A DNA stretch of 64,000 bases, from contig JASFXZ010000008.1 in assembly GCA_032209605.1 (NCBI GenBank), positions 434,001 to 498,000 of the forward strand, in the 5' to 3' direction. The stretch comes from Mactromeris polynyma. Lineage: Eukaryota; Mollusca; Bivalvia; Venerida; Mactridae. Position 1 is the first letter of the stretch. Each line of letters opens with the position of its first letter. Under the pieces are notes generated by a model. It searched no databases. It was not told where the DNA came from and saw only the letters and a program-made list of their open reading frames with translations. Below are positions 1 to 11,793 of this stretch, in pieces. Both the position numbers and the translations under genes were made by a program.

Positions 1-3000
1 CAAAAGTAATGGCTTTGAAAATAGACGTCAAACGATTTAATTCAATTTAATGTCAAGTTAACACACGGATATTTTATTTTGTATTGATAAACTATTACGT
101 TATTGCTGAGAAATGCAGTCATTCAATTGTGGAATTGACAGTGTTTCAATATTATTGCTGTATATACCTGCACGATAGCCTGTAACATTATACATGTAGA
201 AACACCTGACAATCTTAGACATTTCATGGAGTGTCATAACCTTTATCTTGTTTTCTATTGGAATGAAAGTTACTAATGTTCATAACTTCAATGTGTGTGT
301 CTTGCGTCCCATAGTCTTTGTTTACTTGTTGTCATTGCTCTTTTACGATGGCTGTGCTCCTTGTATATTGCATTTCAGACTGCTTCAAGCATCTGTGACA
401 TTGACGTCTATTGACGTTATAAACAGGACGTTCGTACTGTTAACGAGATTCAGGTCAGACGATAATGCCAGTCAGTGCAATACAAATCACACTGAGTCAA
501 AATGCCAGAATTCACTCTAGATGAATATATCAGTGTATTATCGTGCTAGTGTAGATTGATGTCAGGATGACCTAAGTGATATGTCTAAACTAAGAACAGC
601 AAGATTTCGTCAATGCAGTAATATCTTACATTAAATGTGTGTTTTTCCTGCCTGGTAGGTAGGTTTGGAAAATTGACCCTGACGCTAATGGATAGAATTT
701 GGTATTGCCTGACCGTATCATAAATTGAGCAAATCACTTACCTTGGCTGAACCAAATGCTGAATATTTTCAATGTATGACAGAGTCAAAACTACGTCCAA
801 AATTACAACGTTTCATGACCGTAATTATCACAATACATCCAGAATACGTATGTCTGATACACACATTGGAAAGTTCACAGCTTTTGTTTGTACGGCAACA
901 TGTAACAAAATGTTTTTAGTACCATACCAAAGCATTAATCAATGGCATCATACAATAAGTACTCATAAGCATTGTTTTCAAATCAGTATTCAGTAAGAGT
1001 GTCTTGATATACTGGTATATTTGGATATTGCAATATGTCGCTATTACCAAGACAGGTACCGGGATTTCTATGATACATCTTTCTGCTGTCTACTAGAAAG
1101 TTACTACTCGTATCTAAATTCGAAATATATTGAATAGTGTATTCATGAAAAACGTCATAACTGAAAACACTGAAGTGAGAATTATAACTGATTAGTTTTA
1201 GCTTGTAACTTCTAGTCGTGTTCACCTGATATATATGTCAAATCAATAACTGAAAGGAGATTGGTAATTGTTGTTTAAGCTTATGAGTTTTTTCAACACA
1301 TTCGAGAAGTACAAGTGAGGAAAGTGTTTGCTGCAATATATCGTGGTTCATATTGCAATATGTTGCAAAAGTATTGCAACATATCGTGGTATACATGTCG
1401 TGACTTGTCAAATTGTTTCTACATTTATTAATCTTTTGGGAGGTTGGCCTCCCAAGGAAATCCTACGACTGACTTACTATGCTTGTAAATAATCGAACAA
1501 CGGCGTGACATCACGCAACGCTGTGTCATTTAACTAAAATTTAGGAAAGGCTTATATGGTGAAATAATACCTTAGATGTCAGTAGTATCGCATGTATTCG
1601 GTGTTATAATCTTATAATCATGATAGTTTCCGAGTAATATTATACAATGAAGACCAATTTTGTTTTATACATCAATATTTGTTTTCATACATTTTGCAAA
1701 AAAAAATCTCTCTAGCGTATCGTGTGTTCGTATGTATTTTGAAAAATGTAAGCGCCCCTAATTATTTCGGCAATAAAACGCGACTATAGCTGTGAATTTA
1801 AATTCCTTTTGGTAATGGTAAGAACAGTCCTCCGTTGCTGTCTTTTTTATTTATTTGAGTTCTTGTCTCGAACATAGCATGCATTACGCTCTTGCAGTTA
1901 TTCGTGAACTGTTTATTAGCCGCTGACACACACTCGAAATTTTGATTTGATCCAGCCATTGTTAAGACTCATAGTCAACGTTGTGATCCAAATATTATCT
2001 ATGATTGATGCAGGCATATCCTACAAAACCATTGGACGTCTCATTAATACCATTCGGTGGCATTCCGCATGATTGATGTTTGTTCAGAATGACATAGGAT
2101 AACAGTCGCCATACTTAATACGATACATACACTTTCGCACATATAGCGGTGATTGTTTCCACACTATGATGCACTGAAGGTGCACTCAACTAATAAACGC
2201 ACAAGTTTCAGGTTGTTGATATTTACTTTATATAACTTTAACCTTTTCGTATCCAGTTTTTCTGTCCTCTAATAACTGCACTTAAATTTTGTAAAAAAAA
2301 ATAATTTTGGGGTCGATCTTCGCGTTTGTGTATTAAAATATTGATAGCGTTATCAGTTCGATAGTTAATTCGGTAAATCACACTACTTTCAATATGCAGA
2401 TCGTTTGTCCTACATCTCTGGGGAAGGTAACGAAGTCGTCTTTCGGAAGAACATTCACATCATTATTGTTTTGAATGAGTTCACATACTGCATTATGTCA
2501 AACAGGTCGCCACATGTAACTGAAATATTGTCAGGAAAGATGTTTAATTCACAGGCAACATTTAAATCATTTTAAATATACGTGTGTGAATGGGAACTAC
2601 GTGTTGATATTGGCCTTGTGCTATTTGCAAATGATCTATTTTAACAAATACGTTTTACATTTTCGTCTATAGGGAATTTCTTCTACTGTGTATTTTGTTT
2701 AATTAGTTTATTACTTTTGCAAAATTAAAATACTCCCTAATAATGCATAAATGTATATCAATGTATATCTTATTCTTCCTTGCATTAGGATAAAAATGTA
2801 ACAAAAAAAATAAAAAAGGTTTAAACCGTTGGAAATTTAATCCAATTGGACTTCGTAGTGAATAAAGAAAAAACCCAGATAGATTTGGATAATGATTCGT
2901 TTTGTATTTCATAATGCTTGTTTAGAAAAAATTCAATAAAATAGGTCTCTGTAACATTTCGATAAAATAAATACAGTAACTTTATTTGTCTGGATATCAA

Positions 3001-3159
3001 GGATAAAATAATACCTTTCACAATTCATTTCATGATCGAATATTTCGGTATAGAAAGTAGACATTTCAATCCTGTTGAAACCATAACTTCCATTGTATAT
3101 TACGGATGAAACATATATAGCCCGAATGCGGTTGTTTTCTACAAACGACTTTATTTGAA
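1..3159. other. Intergenic, no gene recognised
   Basis: Only short open frames (90 codons or fewer) occur, with no recognisable domain and no good exon boundaries. The sequence is AT-rich. It contains one member of a short dispersed repeat (about 1431-1540) and a stretch near 1890-1940 that resembles 46125-46165 ('gaactgtttattagccg'). Palindromic 'attgcaatatgttgcaa' sequence lies near 1350-1400. Confidence 0.6.
1431..1540 (+). repeat. Dispersed repeat, copy 1 of 2
   Basis: This stretch aligns by eye with 6449-6555 in the same orientation. Shared blocks are a 'ggaaatc-ta-ga-t-acttac' region and then 'ggcgtgacatcacgcaa' followed by 'ctgtgtcatt'. The copies are clearly diverged. The element family is not identified. 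Confidence 0.45.
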
Positions 3160-3500
3160 CCTTGTTTAACAAGTTTGTTAAATTACTTTCACGCACTCCA
3201 AATATCGTATTACATTTATGTAAATCTGTTTCATTGCATGCAATATTAGTGTTCCCATAAGACTAATCTATATTACGTCTCGCAAACAGCAAAGCCTCAG
3301 TGTATCATGTCAAGAAGGTTTTTGTGCAACACAATTTCCTTCTGATAGTTCAGCATTTCACAAGAATGATTGAATCTCTGTGATATTTTCAACGTTTTAC
3401 TTGTAAACGTTTAATTAATCAACTTGCAATTTATTTTACTTTGAAAATGTGATTCTCAACTGCGCCTTACTTTCCTACTTATAACTAGTAATTTTACATT
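3160..3500 (+). repeat. Diverged dispersed repeat, copy 1 of 3
   Basis: This is the partial first member of a repeat also seen at about 4870-5850 and 9860-10810. Shared landmarks are 'tttatgtaaat', a block around 'ttcccataagac-aatc', and 'gtttttgtgcaacac'. All three copies are in the same orientation and strongly decayed. No coding frame survives. Confidence 0.35.
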
Positions 3501-3618
3501 AAACGTACATTTTGGCGCGCTAATTCCCATACATGTTTACCCTTGCGACCATATTCCCATACATGTCAACCCTTGCACCTCCTGAGCGACTAATATTTTG
3601 TAGACTGTTGTTTTCTTG

Positions 3619-3672
3619 GGGGGTCTGTGTGGGGAGGCATTGCCTTGTGCATGTGGCGTTCCGTGGAACAAT
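3619..3672 (+). repeat. G-rich 'ggtctgtgtggggaggca' repeat, copy A
   Basis: The sequence 'ggtctgtgtggggaggcatt' is followed about 10 bases later by 'atgtggcgttcc'. The same pair of blocks recurs at 11741-11793, 26309-26372 and, more diverged, at 37632-37676, all on the plus strand. It may be the conserved end of a SINE or MITE. Confidence 0.5.
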
Positions 3673-4053
3673 TTAATCTATCTTTAAATAAGAAAAATAA
3701 CACACATGAAAATATGAGAATATTCAAGTATAAAAAGGCAACAATAGAGAAGCCAACCATAAGCTTAAGTAGAATCGAATTACATACAAATATACAAACA
3801 TGAATTGTTAAATTTGAATCAAGTAACGATATTCCAATATCTGTTGTTACTGTAACAGTAACTCGTTAACAGAACAATATTTGATTAATTTATTTTTTCT
3901 TCTATGTCATACTACATGCTAAAACTATATCACAATATGGAATAAAATAATATACGTATTTCTATATACTTAAACATAAGACTTGATAAAAAAAAGTCAA
4001 CACACTTTTAAAGCTAATGGAATTAATGATTGTAAAATCTTTGTAAGTATAAA

Positions 4054-4616
4054 CTATGGATAACCCATTAAGCTAGTACTATGAACCTATGGATAACCCA
4101 TTAAGTTACTATGAACCTATGGATAACCCATTAACTTTCTATGAACCTATAGATAACCCATTAACTTTCTATGAACCTATGGATAACCCATTAAGTTACT
4201 ATGAACCTATAGATAACCCATTAATTTTCTATGAACCTATGGATAACCCATTAACTTACTATAAACCTATAGATAACCCATTAACTTTCTATGAACCTAT
4301 GGATAACCCATTAAGTTACTATGAACCTATGGATAACCCATTAACTTTCTATGAACCTATGGATAACCCATTAAGCTACTATGAACCTATAGATAACCCA
4401 TTAACTTTATATGAACCTATGGATAACCCATTAAGTTACTATGAACCTATAGATAACCCATTAACTTTCTATGAACCTGGATAACCCATTAAGCTACTAT
4501 GAACCTATAGATAACCCATTAACTTTCTATGAACCTATGGATAACCCATTAAGTTACTATGAACATATGGATAGCCCATTAAATTGTTATAAACCTATGG
4601 GTAACCCATTAAGCTA
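4054..4616 (+). repeat. 30-bp tandem array, about 19 units
   Basis: The unit is 30 bp (core 'ggataacccattaa' plus 'ctatgaacctat'). Two unit types, one with 'taagttact' and one with 'taactttct', often alternate and give a 60-bp higher-order period. Because 30 is a multiple of three, one frame stays open for 131 codons (4089-4484) and reads as repeated DNPL-YYEP-like peptides. That frame ends where one unit has lost two bases near 4478, and the array carries on unaffected. I therefore read it as a non-coding minisatellite. Confidence 0.9.
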
Positions 4617-4869
4617 AAAGCTTATTTCCAATTGGGTAGATGGGAGAGAGAGAAAAATATCTGAGGAATTGGATTGAAAATAACAGGCACTCATTCAAAG
4701 CACGCTCTTACATAATAATAATAATAACATTATCTTATTGAGAACACAGTCTTCATCGACAAAACTCAGGGTATTAAATATGTGTCCGTAATTTAATTCA
4801 ACAATGTTTTACAAGAAAGTTTTCCCTATAATTTACCAATGAGATTTGTCAACCAGTTTTTGTTTCCTA

Positions 4870-5850
4870 CAAACCTCATATGCTTGTTCAAATGTGTCTT
4901 GTTAAGTTTCTTCAGATAATATCTCACCCTCTTGGTATCCAACAGTGTATCACATTTATGTAAATAAGTTTTCATGCCTGCTATGTTGATATTCCCATCA
5001 GACAAATCAAGATTACGAGGAAAAACACAAGCAAGATATTTGAATTAAGTTTTTGTGCAACATAAATAATTTAGTCAGTTTGGAAACGATAATGTCCCGA
5101 AATCTAATACGAGAATATATGAGTCTCCGACGCTCTAGGGCGCAAAGTTGATAAGACGAATACTTTATGTTTTATTATGAGAAGAACGAAAAGTAGACGC
5201 AGGGAAACGTCTCTGTCTTCCAGATGAGCATGTGCTTAAAGGCGAAATTCCAATAAACTGCTGTAGCGTATTTACCATCAATTCACGCCTACAAACTGCC
5301 ATATATGGCGCTTAGTAAGTTAATTGTAACCGAAATATTACGTCCGTATATTCATTGTTTTACTAAATTCATTATGTATTTCTCGCCCGTGTGCAACAGA
5401 ATTACTTTAGTCGTAGCAGTTCAACAACGCCCATATAATTAATATTTCAATGCCCGGTTCTCAATTCAAAGTGAAAACACATTTGTCATTATCAAAACAA
5501 TAAGACGAATACGTTTTGGATGTGCAACACTAAATGTGACAGTAGTCAATGTTAATATATTGAAGACAATATGCGTCTTGATAAAATACACTATACACAG
5601 CATCAGTGCGAGAGCATTTTTAAAATCTAAGTACACGCAGTTTGGTAGCCGTGATAAGAACTTCAAGAATGGTGTTAATGCTATGTTTAAACTAAATGTG
5701 ATTTATTTGACCACACAATAAGTGATGTTTCTGCAGGTATTTATAGCATTCGTGTTTTGTCTTGCTATTATCAGATTGAGGTTGTGAAGTATCAAGATTC
5801 TGAAGAACCTGAAGATCGTGTAGATTGAATTTAGAGAAACAATTCTTAAA
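4870..5850 (+). repeat. Diverged dispersed repeat, copy 2 of 3
   Basis: This copy matches 9860-10810 in patches in the same order. The patches are 'cagacaaatcaag', 'gtttttgtgcaac' against 'gttttgtacgac', 'cccatataattaatatt', 'aaagtgaaaacacattt', and 'taaactaaatgtgattta' followed by 'gaccacaca-taagtgatgt'. The retained order suggests an old element or segmental duplication close to 1 kb long. No protein frame is recognisable. Confidence 0.5.
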
Positions 5851-6448
5851 GAACCAAACAAATATTGGATGATGCGAGTCTCGAGCATGATTCAAAATAG
5901 TTGAACTACATAGCGTGTATAATTCTCTGTAAAACTACAAGTAGTCTGTGTTACACATATTGCATACATATTGCAGAGGCCTTAGTAAACTGAACTGGAA
6001 AACTAGACAGCCACTGCTGCTTTCTATTGTACTTGTTGGGCCTAAACGTCTGTCAATACATGTGTGCGAAATTGTCATGCCGTAAACTCGGTTTGAGCCC
6101 GAAGTATTAATACTGACATGTGTTTCTTAATTCTCTTTACTTTTAATTGCTGTGCATTTATGTTTTGTTCTTCTAGATTTATTATGTACTCTTTTATTTA
6201 GATAAGGGAGGTAACCACTGTGGTTATTTGGTGTTTGACATTAGATGGACACGAACCAATTATTTCCGTTGACATTTGTGTATCGTTGTCGTCTAGACTT
6301 CACCATCACAAATTGTGTAAATGTATTAGATAACTATCTGGACATCATTACCATTGCTATCTAAAAATTCCAAAGAAGACCCTTAGACATGAGCCAATGC
6401 AATTATCTCAGCATTTTATTCAACTAAAATTCGTTAGTGTCAGCATTT

Positions 6449-6555
6449 TATCTAGTCTCTTCGGGGAATGACCTCCTATGGAAATCATAAGATTTGCTTA
6501 CTTGATTGGAACTAGTCTTACAAAGGCGTGTCATCACGCAATACTGTGCCTTTGT
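6449..6555 (+). repeat. Dispersed repeat, copy 2 of 2
   Basis: This is the partner of 1431-1540 in the same orientation. It carries 'ggcgtgtcatcacgcaata' and the preceding 'tggaaatcataaga' block. It is too diverged to define ends or target-site duplications. Confidence 0.45.
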
Positions 6556-7039
6556 CCAAAAACATTTTTCAAACAACTGGCACAGAGTTGGCATCGAGAA
6601 TGGTCATTTTACGTAAGGATCCCAAGAAAGGTGGTATGAGGAGTGTTGTGACTGTCATCTGTGTCCATGGTGTTGATGTAATGTGACGCATGATGTCGTG
6701 TTTTGGTAATACCCGTCATTGTAAGTGAAATAAAGCAAATAAAAAACACTTCAATTCCATGTGTTGTGAATTTACCGCCAATGGCGTCATCAAAGACAGT
6801 CAACATTTCTTTTAACCACAATTGCAAAAAAAATAGTCCATGACAAAATACAACTTCATGACGAATGCTTGAAGAAATGTTCTCGAAAAAGTCATAGATT
6901 ATTTAAAATTCACATAACAGTTTAGTTTTTGTAGCACAAATATTCAGTTTGTTTATATCTAAAGTTGTGAGTTTATGTTTTACGCACCAGTGACCCTCCC
7001 TAGCCTATATGGTCCCTGAAAATACTACTGTTCATAGAA

Positions 7040-7135
7040 CCTGACAAAGCCAAACTACTCAATTCAATGGTATTTCTTTCATGAATGGTATTTAAAATAT
7101 TGAGTTACTTCTACGCTCATGTTCATTCAACTTTC
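7040..7135 (+). repeat. 'cctgacaaagccaaactact' repeat, copy 1 of 3
   Basis: It contains 'cctgacaaagccaaactact' and then 'tggtatttctttcatgaat' and 'gctcatgttcattcaac'. The same order of blocks is found at 15850-15955 (plus) and, inverted, at 23190-23290. Two of the three copies sit in introns of the metaxin and ADPGK genes. Confidence 0.55.
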
Positions 7136-7984
7136 ACTACATACATACATATGTATTTTTGATGCTGTTATTAGAAAATGCGTCATCCAATAATTTGCAG
7201 AATTCTTGATATTGAAAAAATTCACACACTGAGATCAACTGATCACCGTATACAGCTGTAGTGTTATTGGCAACGACATCCAATCCTCCACCCACAAACC
7301 ATTTCGACGATATTTGTAGGAACATGCACTATGTTATTATTGTTATATTACCTTTTCTAGCTTAGCCTTTTTGATGCTATTTACAAATGATTTATAAATT
7401 TAAACGAACATCACTTCTGTTATCTGTTGAACTGTATTACAATGGAAACAAAACACATTTATTTCTAATCAGAATGGTTAAAATACGAACTATTGTGTTA
7501 TTTTCTGTAATCTAGTATGAATAAACAAAATAAATCTTCACATGCGTTAATATGTCAAACATATTTGGGAAATATCAAACTTAACCCTTTCAATGTCTAA
7601 AATAAATACAAAAGTGACTTGACGCTTCCAACATGAAGATAGTAAGTGATTGCATGTTATGTTTTTTTTTTAATAAGGCTGGTTTCGTTACGTCAGCTTG
7701 AGAGATGACTTAAGTACACACTAAAATGTTTGCTATAGTGCTATATTCCTACAATAATATAAACATCGGAATGTCTGAAGATCGATGATAACATAATTTG
7801 ATCTCTCACTGTTACTGTTAGGGTAGTAAATATTTCAGTACATTATAAAAACGCTAGACATCACTTCCTGATGGAGTTACAATACATTCAGAGTTATTTT
7901 GTACGAATGAATTAAGCGCTTGAAACTTGTTTTTGAAAGATCGTTTTCATCCCTAGCGCTAGTAGTGCCATAAGGCGCGTTCTA

Positions 7985-8130
7985 GAGGTAGGGGAAGTAA
8001 GCGAGAAAAGTAGGCTAATGTTGAAAATAAAGGTGTCTATGAAACGCTGGAATGCTCTGCTAGCAACTTAATGACGTCCACCAGACCAGTCGACGTAGCG
8101 CTATGTACAATTCTATTTTCCTACCTCTAA
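7985..8130 (-). mobile_element. MITE-like element related to 17527-17812
   Basis: The ends are 'tagaggtaggggaagtaagc' on the left and 'ttttcctacctcta' on the right, an imperfect terminal inverted repeat. Read in reverse, the interior resembles the element at 17527-17812: 'ctggtctg-tggac' and 'gcttacttccc-tacctcta' occur in the same order. The right end runs straight into the 60-bp array. Confidence 0.5.
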
Positions 8131-8460
8131 ACGAGAAATATCTTTAAAAAAGATAAACGGCTATGTACCATTCTATTTTCCTACCTCTAAACAAGAAATA
8201 TCTTTAAAAAAGATAAACGGCTATGTACCATTCTATTTTCCTACCTCTAAACAAGAAATATCTTTAAAAAAGATAAACGGCTATGTACCATTCTATTTTC
8301 CTACCTCTAAACAAGAAATGTCTTTAAAAAAGATAAACGGCTATGTACCATTCTATTTTCCTACCTCTAAACAAGAAATATCTTTAAAAAAGATAAACGG
8401 CTATGTACAATTCTATTTTCCTACCTCTAAACACGAAATATCTTTAAAAAAGATAAACGG
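8101..8460 (+). repeat. 60-bp tandem array, six units
   Basis: There are six nearly identical 60-bp units starting at 8101, 8161, 8221, 8281, 8341 and 8401. Each holds 'ttttcctacctctaaa', which is the terminus of the adjoining MITE-like element, followed by 'aagaaatatctttaaaaaag'. The second block also appears at 42838 and 47058 in a separate dispersed repeat. The array therefore looks like an amplified junction between a MITE end and its flank. Open frames through it are a by-product of the 60-bp period. Confidence 0.9.
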
Positions 8461-11400
8461 CGTAGAAAGAATGATGTCTTCCGGGATATTAAATGAAATA
8501 ATGTTTTTGCAACATGTTAAAAAATAAATCCTTACAGCAATATATACTATTATCATGGACCTGTCTTATCAGGGTCACTTTATATATGCTGTTTTCTCGT
8601 AGATTCGTGCCCCTAAGCAGAAAAGTCATTGCAAGTTCATTCAGTACACAGTTTACTTACTATTCTTGTAAACCATTACAAAGTCTGGAGCAACATTTGT
8701 TTATGTTGTACAATGAAACATGTGCATAAAACAGAAGGTCAGTGATTCTGATCGTCTGCGAGCTTTCACATTAGATTCGTGCTCCTGGAAAATTGTCATC
8801 GTTTTGGTTTGTAAATAATTTGATGACGTAAAAATGACGTGATGCAATATGTAACTGGTAATGTTTGCACATGTTACGAAATCCCCTTTGGTGCCTCTTA
8901 GGTGAACGAAAACCCCGTTTGGTGTCTCTTGGGCGAAAAGATGATTGGTAGGATTTTAAAAAGCCCGCTTCGAGGACAACATTTGGTTGGTCAAAGGTGT
9001 AGGTCAAAATCAATGTTATACAGCTACGCCGAAAAACGCAGTTCTGTGAAATCTGTTTCAGCACATGGTTGTCGATATTCCCCCGAATAGATAAATAATG
9101 ACGTCATCTAGGACATACAACATACAAAGCGTAGAGTCACCATAAAAGCACAAAGAGACTGAAAAAACTAAGCTAGACTACGTTGAAACCTTAGGAAAAA
9201 ATAATGATGTCATGTCAAGACGGCTGGAGTGCTATAAAATTATTTTAGTACCTACACGAACACGACTTCTGTGAATTGTTGCGGTATTGATATTCCTTGT
9301 ACTCCACACAATTGTTTCAATGAACGGCTTGGGCAAATGCAGAACACTTAACTCTACTGACATGCACAAGTTGTGCATGAACAGAAAGGCAATATGCAAA
9401 TTACTGTTGCATTCTGCCCTGCAAGTGCTGTAAATAGCTCGTGGCAAAATTGTAGATCAACTCATGTCAAACGTTAGAATGCACAGCACGTATTACAAGA
9501 CGTTTTTGCAATTGAAAACACATAAAGTATTTCAATAATTAACAAAACAATCCGAATAAATTGCCAATAATTCATTTTGAAGTATGTAAATATTAAATTG
9601 CAAAAGGTTATTATCAACTTCCGTTTAATTATATCTATCTCTTTTTTTGGAAATGTTGCCAGGATAGTTACAAACAAACTCATTAGAATGACAACAGTGT
9701 GAAACTGAAGAATATTCATACAGCGAATATTTCGATCTCATCCCATACGATTCTGGAGTTTAATCTCGTACATCGGTTAAAGAATTTTACAGCGTTTTAA
9801 ACGAAGTTTTCCTAATCATTTCCGTTCATATGTGTTGTAGTTTTTGAAGTTTGTCTCAATAGTTTTCTTCACATCATTTCTTTCTCTCTAGGTATTCTAT
9901 TATATTTATATAAACATGTTGATATTTACATACATATAAGTGCTTGCCCTGTTATGTTGAATATGTCCTTCAGACAAATCAAGGGTGAGCAAGACGAAAA
10001 ACAAAGCATATAAGCTGAACGAAGTTTTGTACGACGTAAATCATTTTTGTAAGTTCAGAAACGGCAGGGAAATGACTTCTAACACGAGGCCCTTGACATT
10101 CAAGACGGCAATATGATGGAACAAGTTATGTCTTATCACGGTAAGCATGACAAGAAAACACAGGGGAATTCGCTTGCATTCAATAACTAATATACACTTT
10201 GCGACATTATTTGCTGATATATTGCACATTCCTTGCATACTGTAATACAAAAGTGCTTAGTATGATGTTAGTAAACGAAATAACAAGTCGACCTACTCCA
10301 TTTTTGCTAGAAAGACATTGCAAGTCTCATCAGCCGTTACTGTAATTCTAACGGCAAAACAAAGCCCATATAATTAATATTCCAGCGCCCGGTTTTCAAT
10401 TGAAAGTGAAAACACATTTTTCATTATCTAGACAAAAGTATGAGCCTATGTGGTTGTACATAACTGAACGTGACAGCAGTCATTGTTAATTTATTGAATA
10501 ATGAATATTTCAACAGAGTGTGGCATGATAAACATCGCTATGATACCAGTTTTAGAAAGAAGACATACAGAAATTCTAAATACATGCAAAGTGGTAGCAG
10601 TCATAGGAATTCGACGATGGATGTTAAAGCAATCATTAAACTAAATGTGATTTATCGGACCACATAATAAGTGATGTTTCTGCATCAATTTTTTGTGTTC
10701 GTTTTTTTCGTGCGCTTGTGAGCTTGATATTTAAATTCATCTCGATTTTGTTGAAACAGAAGCGCCTGCAGATTGAAATTAGAGAAACAGTTCTATAAAA
10801 AACCTAATACTTTATCTTTATTGGGAGTTAAAGGTTTCAAGTATGATTACAAATCTTCAGACAATGATTTATATTTGTACTTCATAACTACATGTAGCGT
10901 GGAACATACTCGCTTGCAGGAAACAAAGCAGAATGGAAAACAATAAGCCACGTGTACGGGTGGGTCAGAAAGTATGTGAGATTGTCTTGTAGCAAAACTG
11001 GCGTTACACAGGGGCGTAGCCGGGCCATTTTTCAGTATACGCACAAGTTTTTTTTAAATTTTGTATCGTCACAGCTGCATTCTGATAATACATATTTCGT
11101 TGGAAGTTTAGTTATTTTTTCTAGATCAAATTTTGGCCGAGACCTTTAAAACTCACCCCATACTCTCCAATTTTGTACCATTTTTGTCCATAATTATTTT
11201 TTCATGTTTCCAACGGATGTTACGGAAGTGCGTATCGCTAGCTACGCCCCTATCAGCCTCCATGGTTATGAAGGCACGTGTTGCTTAGTTTCCTTTCATG
11301 TTTAATTGTATTGCAGTCAAGTATTGTTTCCCTTCTAACTCCCTTTTATTTTGTTACCCCCATAGTTCAGTTTGTTTCTTGTTCCCTCAAACTCTGTTTA

Positions 11401-11598
11401 ATGAAGCTACAAAGGTTACATTTCCTACGCCGCGTGTTCTCACTTCTCCTTCGTATTTCTGGCATTTGAGTGACTGACTGTTAATCTTTGGGACTGATGA
11501 TTCCCAATTCTTATTTGATCTGTGATTCAATAGTTTATAGTAAGAGAAAATAAGTTGCTACATACATAGGGAACATAATATTCATCTAAAACACAAAT
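8461..11598. other. Intergenic, no gene recognised
   Basis: Open frames reach only 97 codons and show no domain. The third copy of the 3.2/4.9/9.9-kb repeat occupies 9860-10810. No splice-bounded coding block stood out on either strand. Confidence 0.5.
9860..10810 (+). repeat. Diverged dispersed repeat, copy 3 of 3
   Basis: This copy is colinear with 4870-5850. Matching blocks include 'cagacaaatcaag', 'cccatataattaatatt', 'gaaaacacattt' and 'aaactaaatgtgattta' with 'ataagtgatgtttctgca'. Spacing between blocks is similar in the two copies. Confidence 0.5.
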
Positions 11599-11690
11599 AA
11601 CCACACAGCGATTTACAGCATTGGAAGTGTCAGTAAAAATACTACGAGTTTAAATCGATTTAACAGCTAGCTAACCTCACACTTAATTGC
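11599..11690 (-). repeat. Dispersed repeat, inverted relative to 37257-37348
   Basis: The reverse complement aligns with 37257-37348 through 'agtgtgaggt-agctagct', 'atcgatttaaac', 'agtatttttactgaca' and 'ctgta-atcgctgt'. Each copy is followed within 60-300 bases by a 'ggtctgtgtg' block, so they may belong to one larger element family. Confidence 0.6.
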
Positions 11691-11740
11691 TCAACGTGCA
11701 GATTTAAAACAAAAGAAAATATCCTTGCCTCCTCAACCGG

Positions 11741-11793
11741 AGGTCTGTGTGGGGAGGCATTATCTTATGTATGTGGCGTTCCCTGTAGCAACT
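11741..11793 (+). repeat. G-rich 'ggtctgtgtggggaggca' repeat, copy B
   Basis: It contains 'ggtctgtgtggggaggcatt' followed by 'atgtatgtggcgttccctgt'. The match to copy A (3619) and copy C (26309) is close. Confidence 0.55.

Larger units (their letters stand above)
5851..7984. other. Intergenic with scattered repeat pieces
   Basis: No gene is recognised. Visible pieces are 'gggaggtaaccactgtggtt' at about 6206, the same box as the 35-bp array at 26484; the second copy of the 1431-1540 repeat; and one member of the 'cctgacaaagccaaactact' family at 7040-7135. Open frames of 60-72 codons look random. Confidence 0.55.

Noticed and set aside
4089..4484. 131-codon open frame with DNPL-YEP repeats
   Set aside because: It is generated by the 30-bp minisatellite and stops at a 2-bp deletion that does not interrupt the array.
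8101..8460. CRISPR-like or spacer-repeat array
   Set aside because: The six 60-bp units are contiguous and identical without variable spacers, in a eukaryotic genome.
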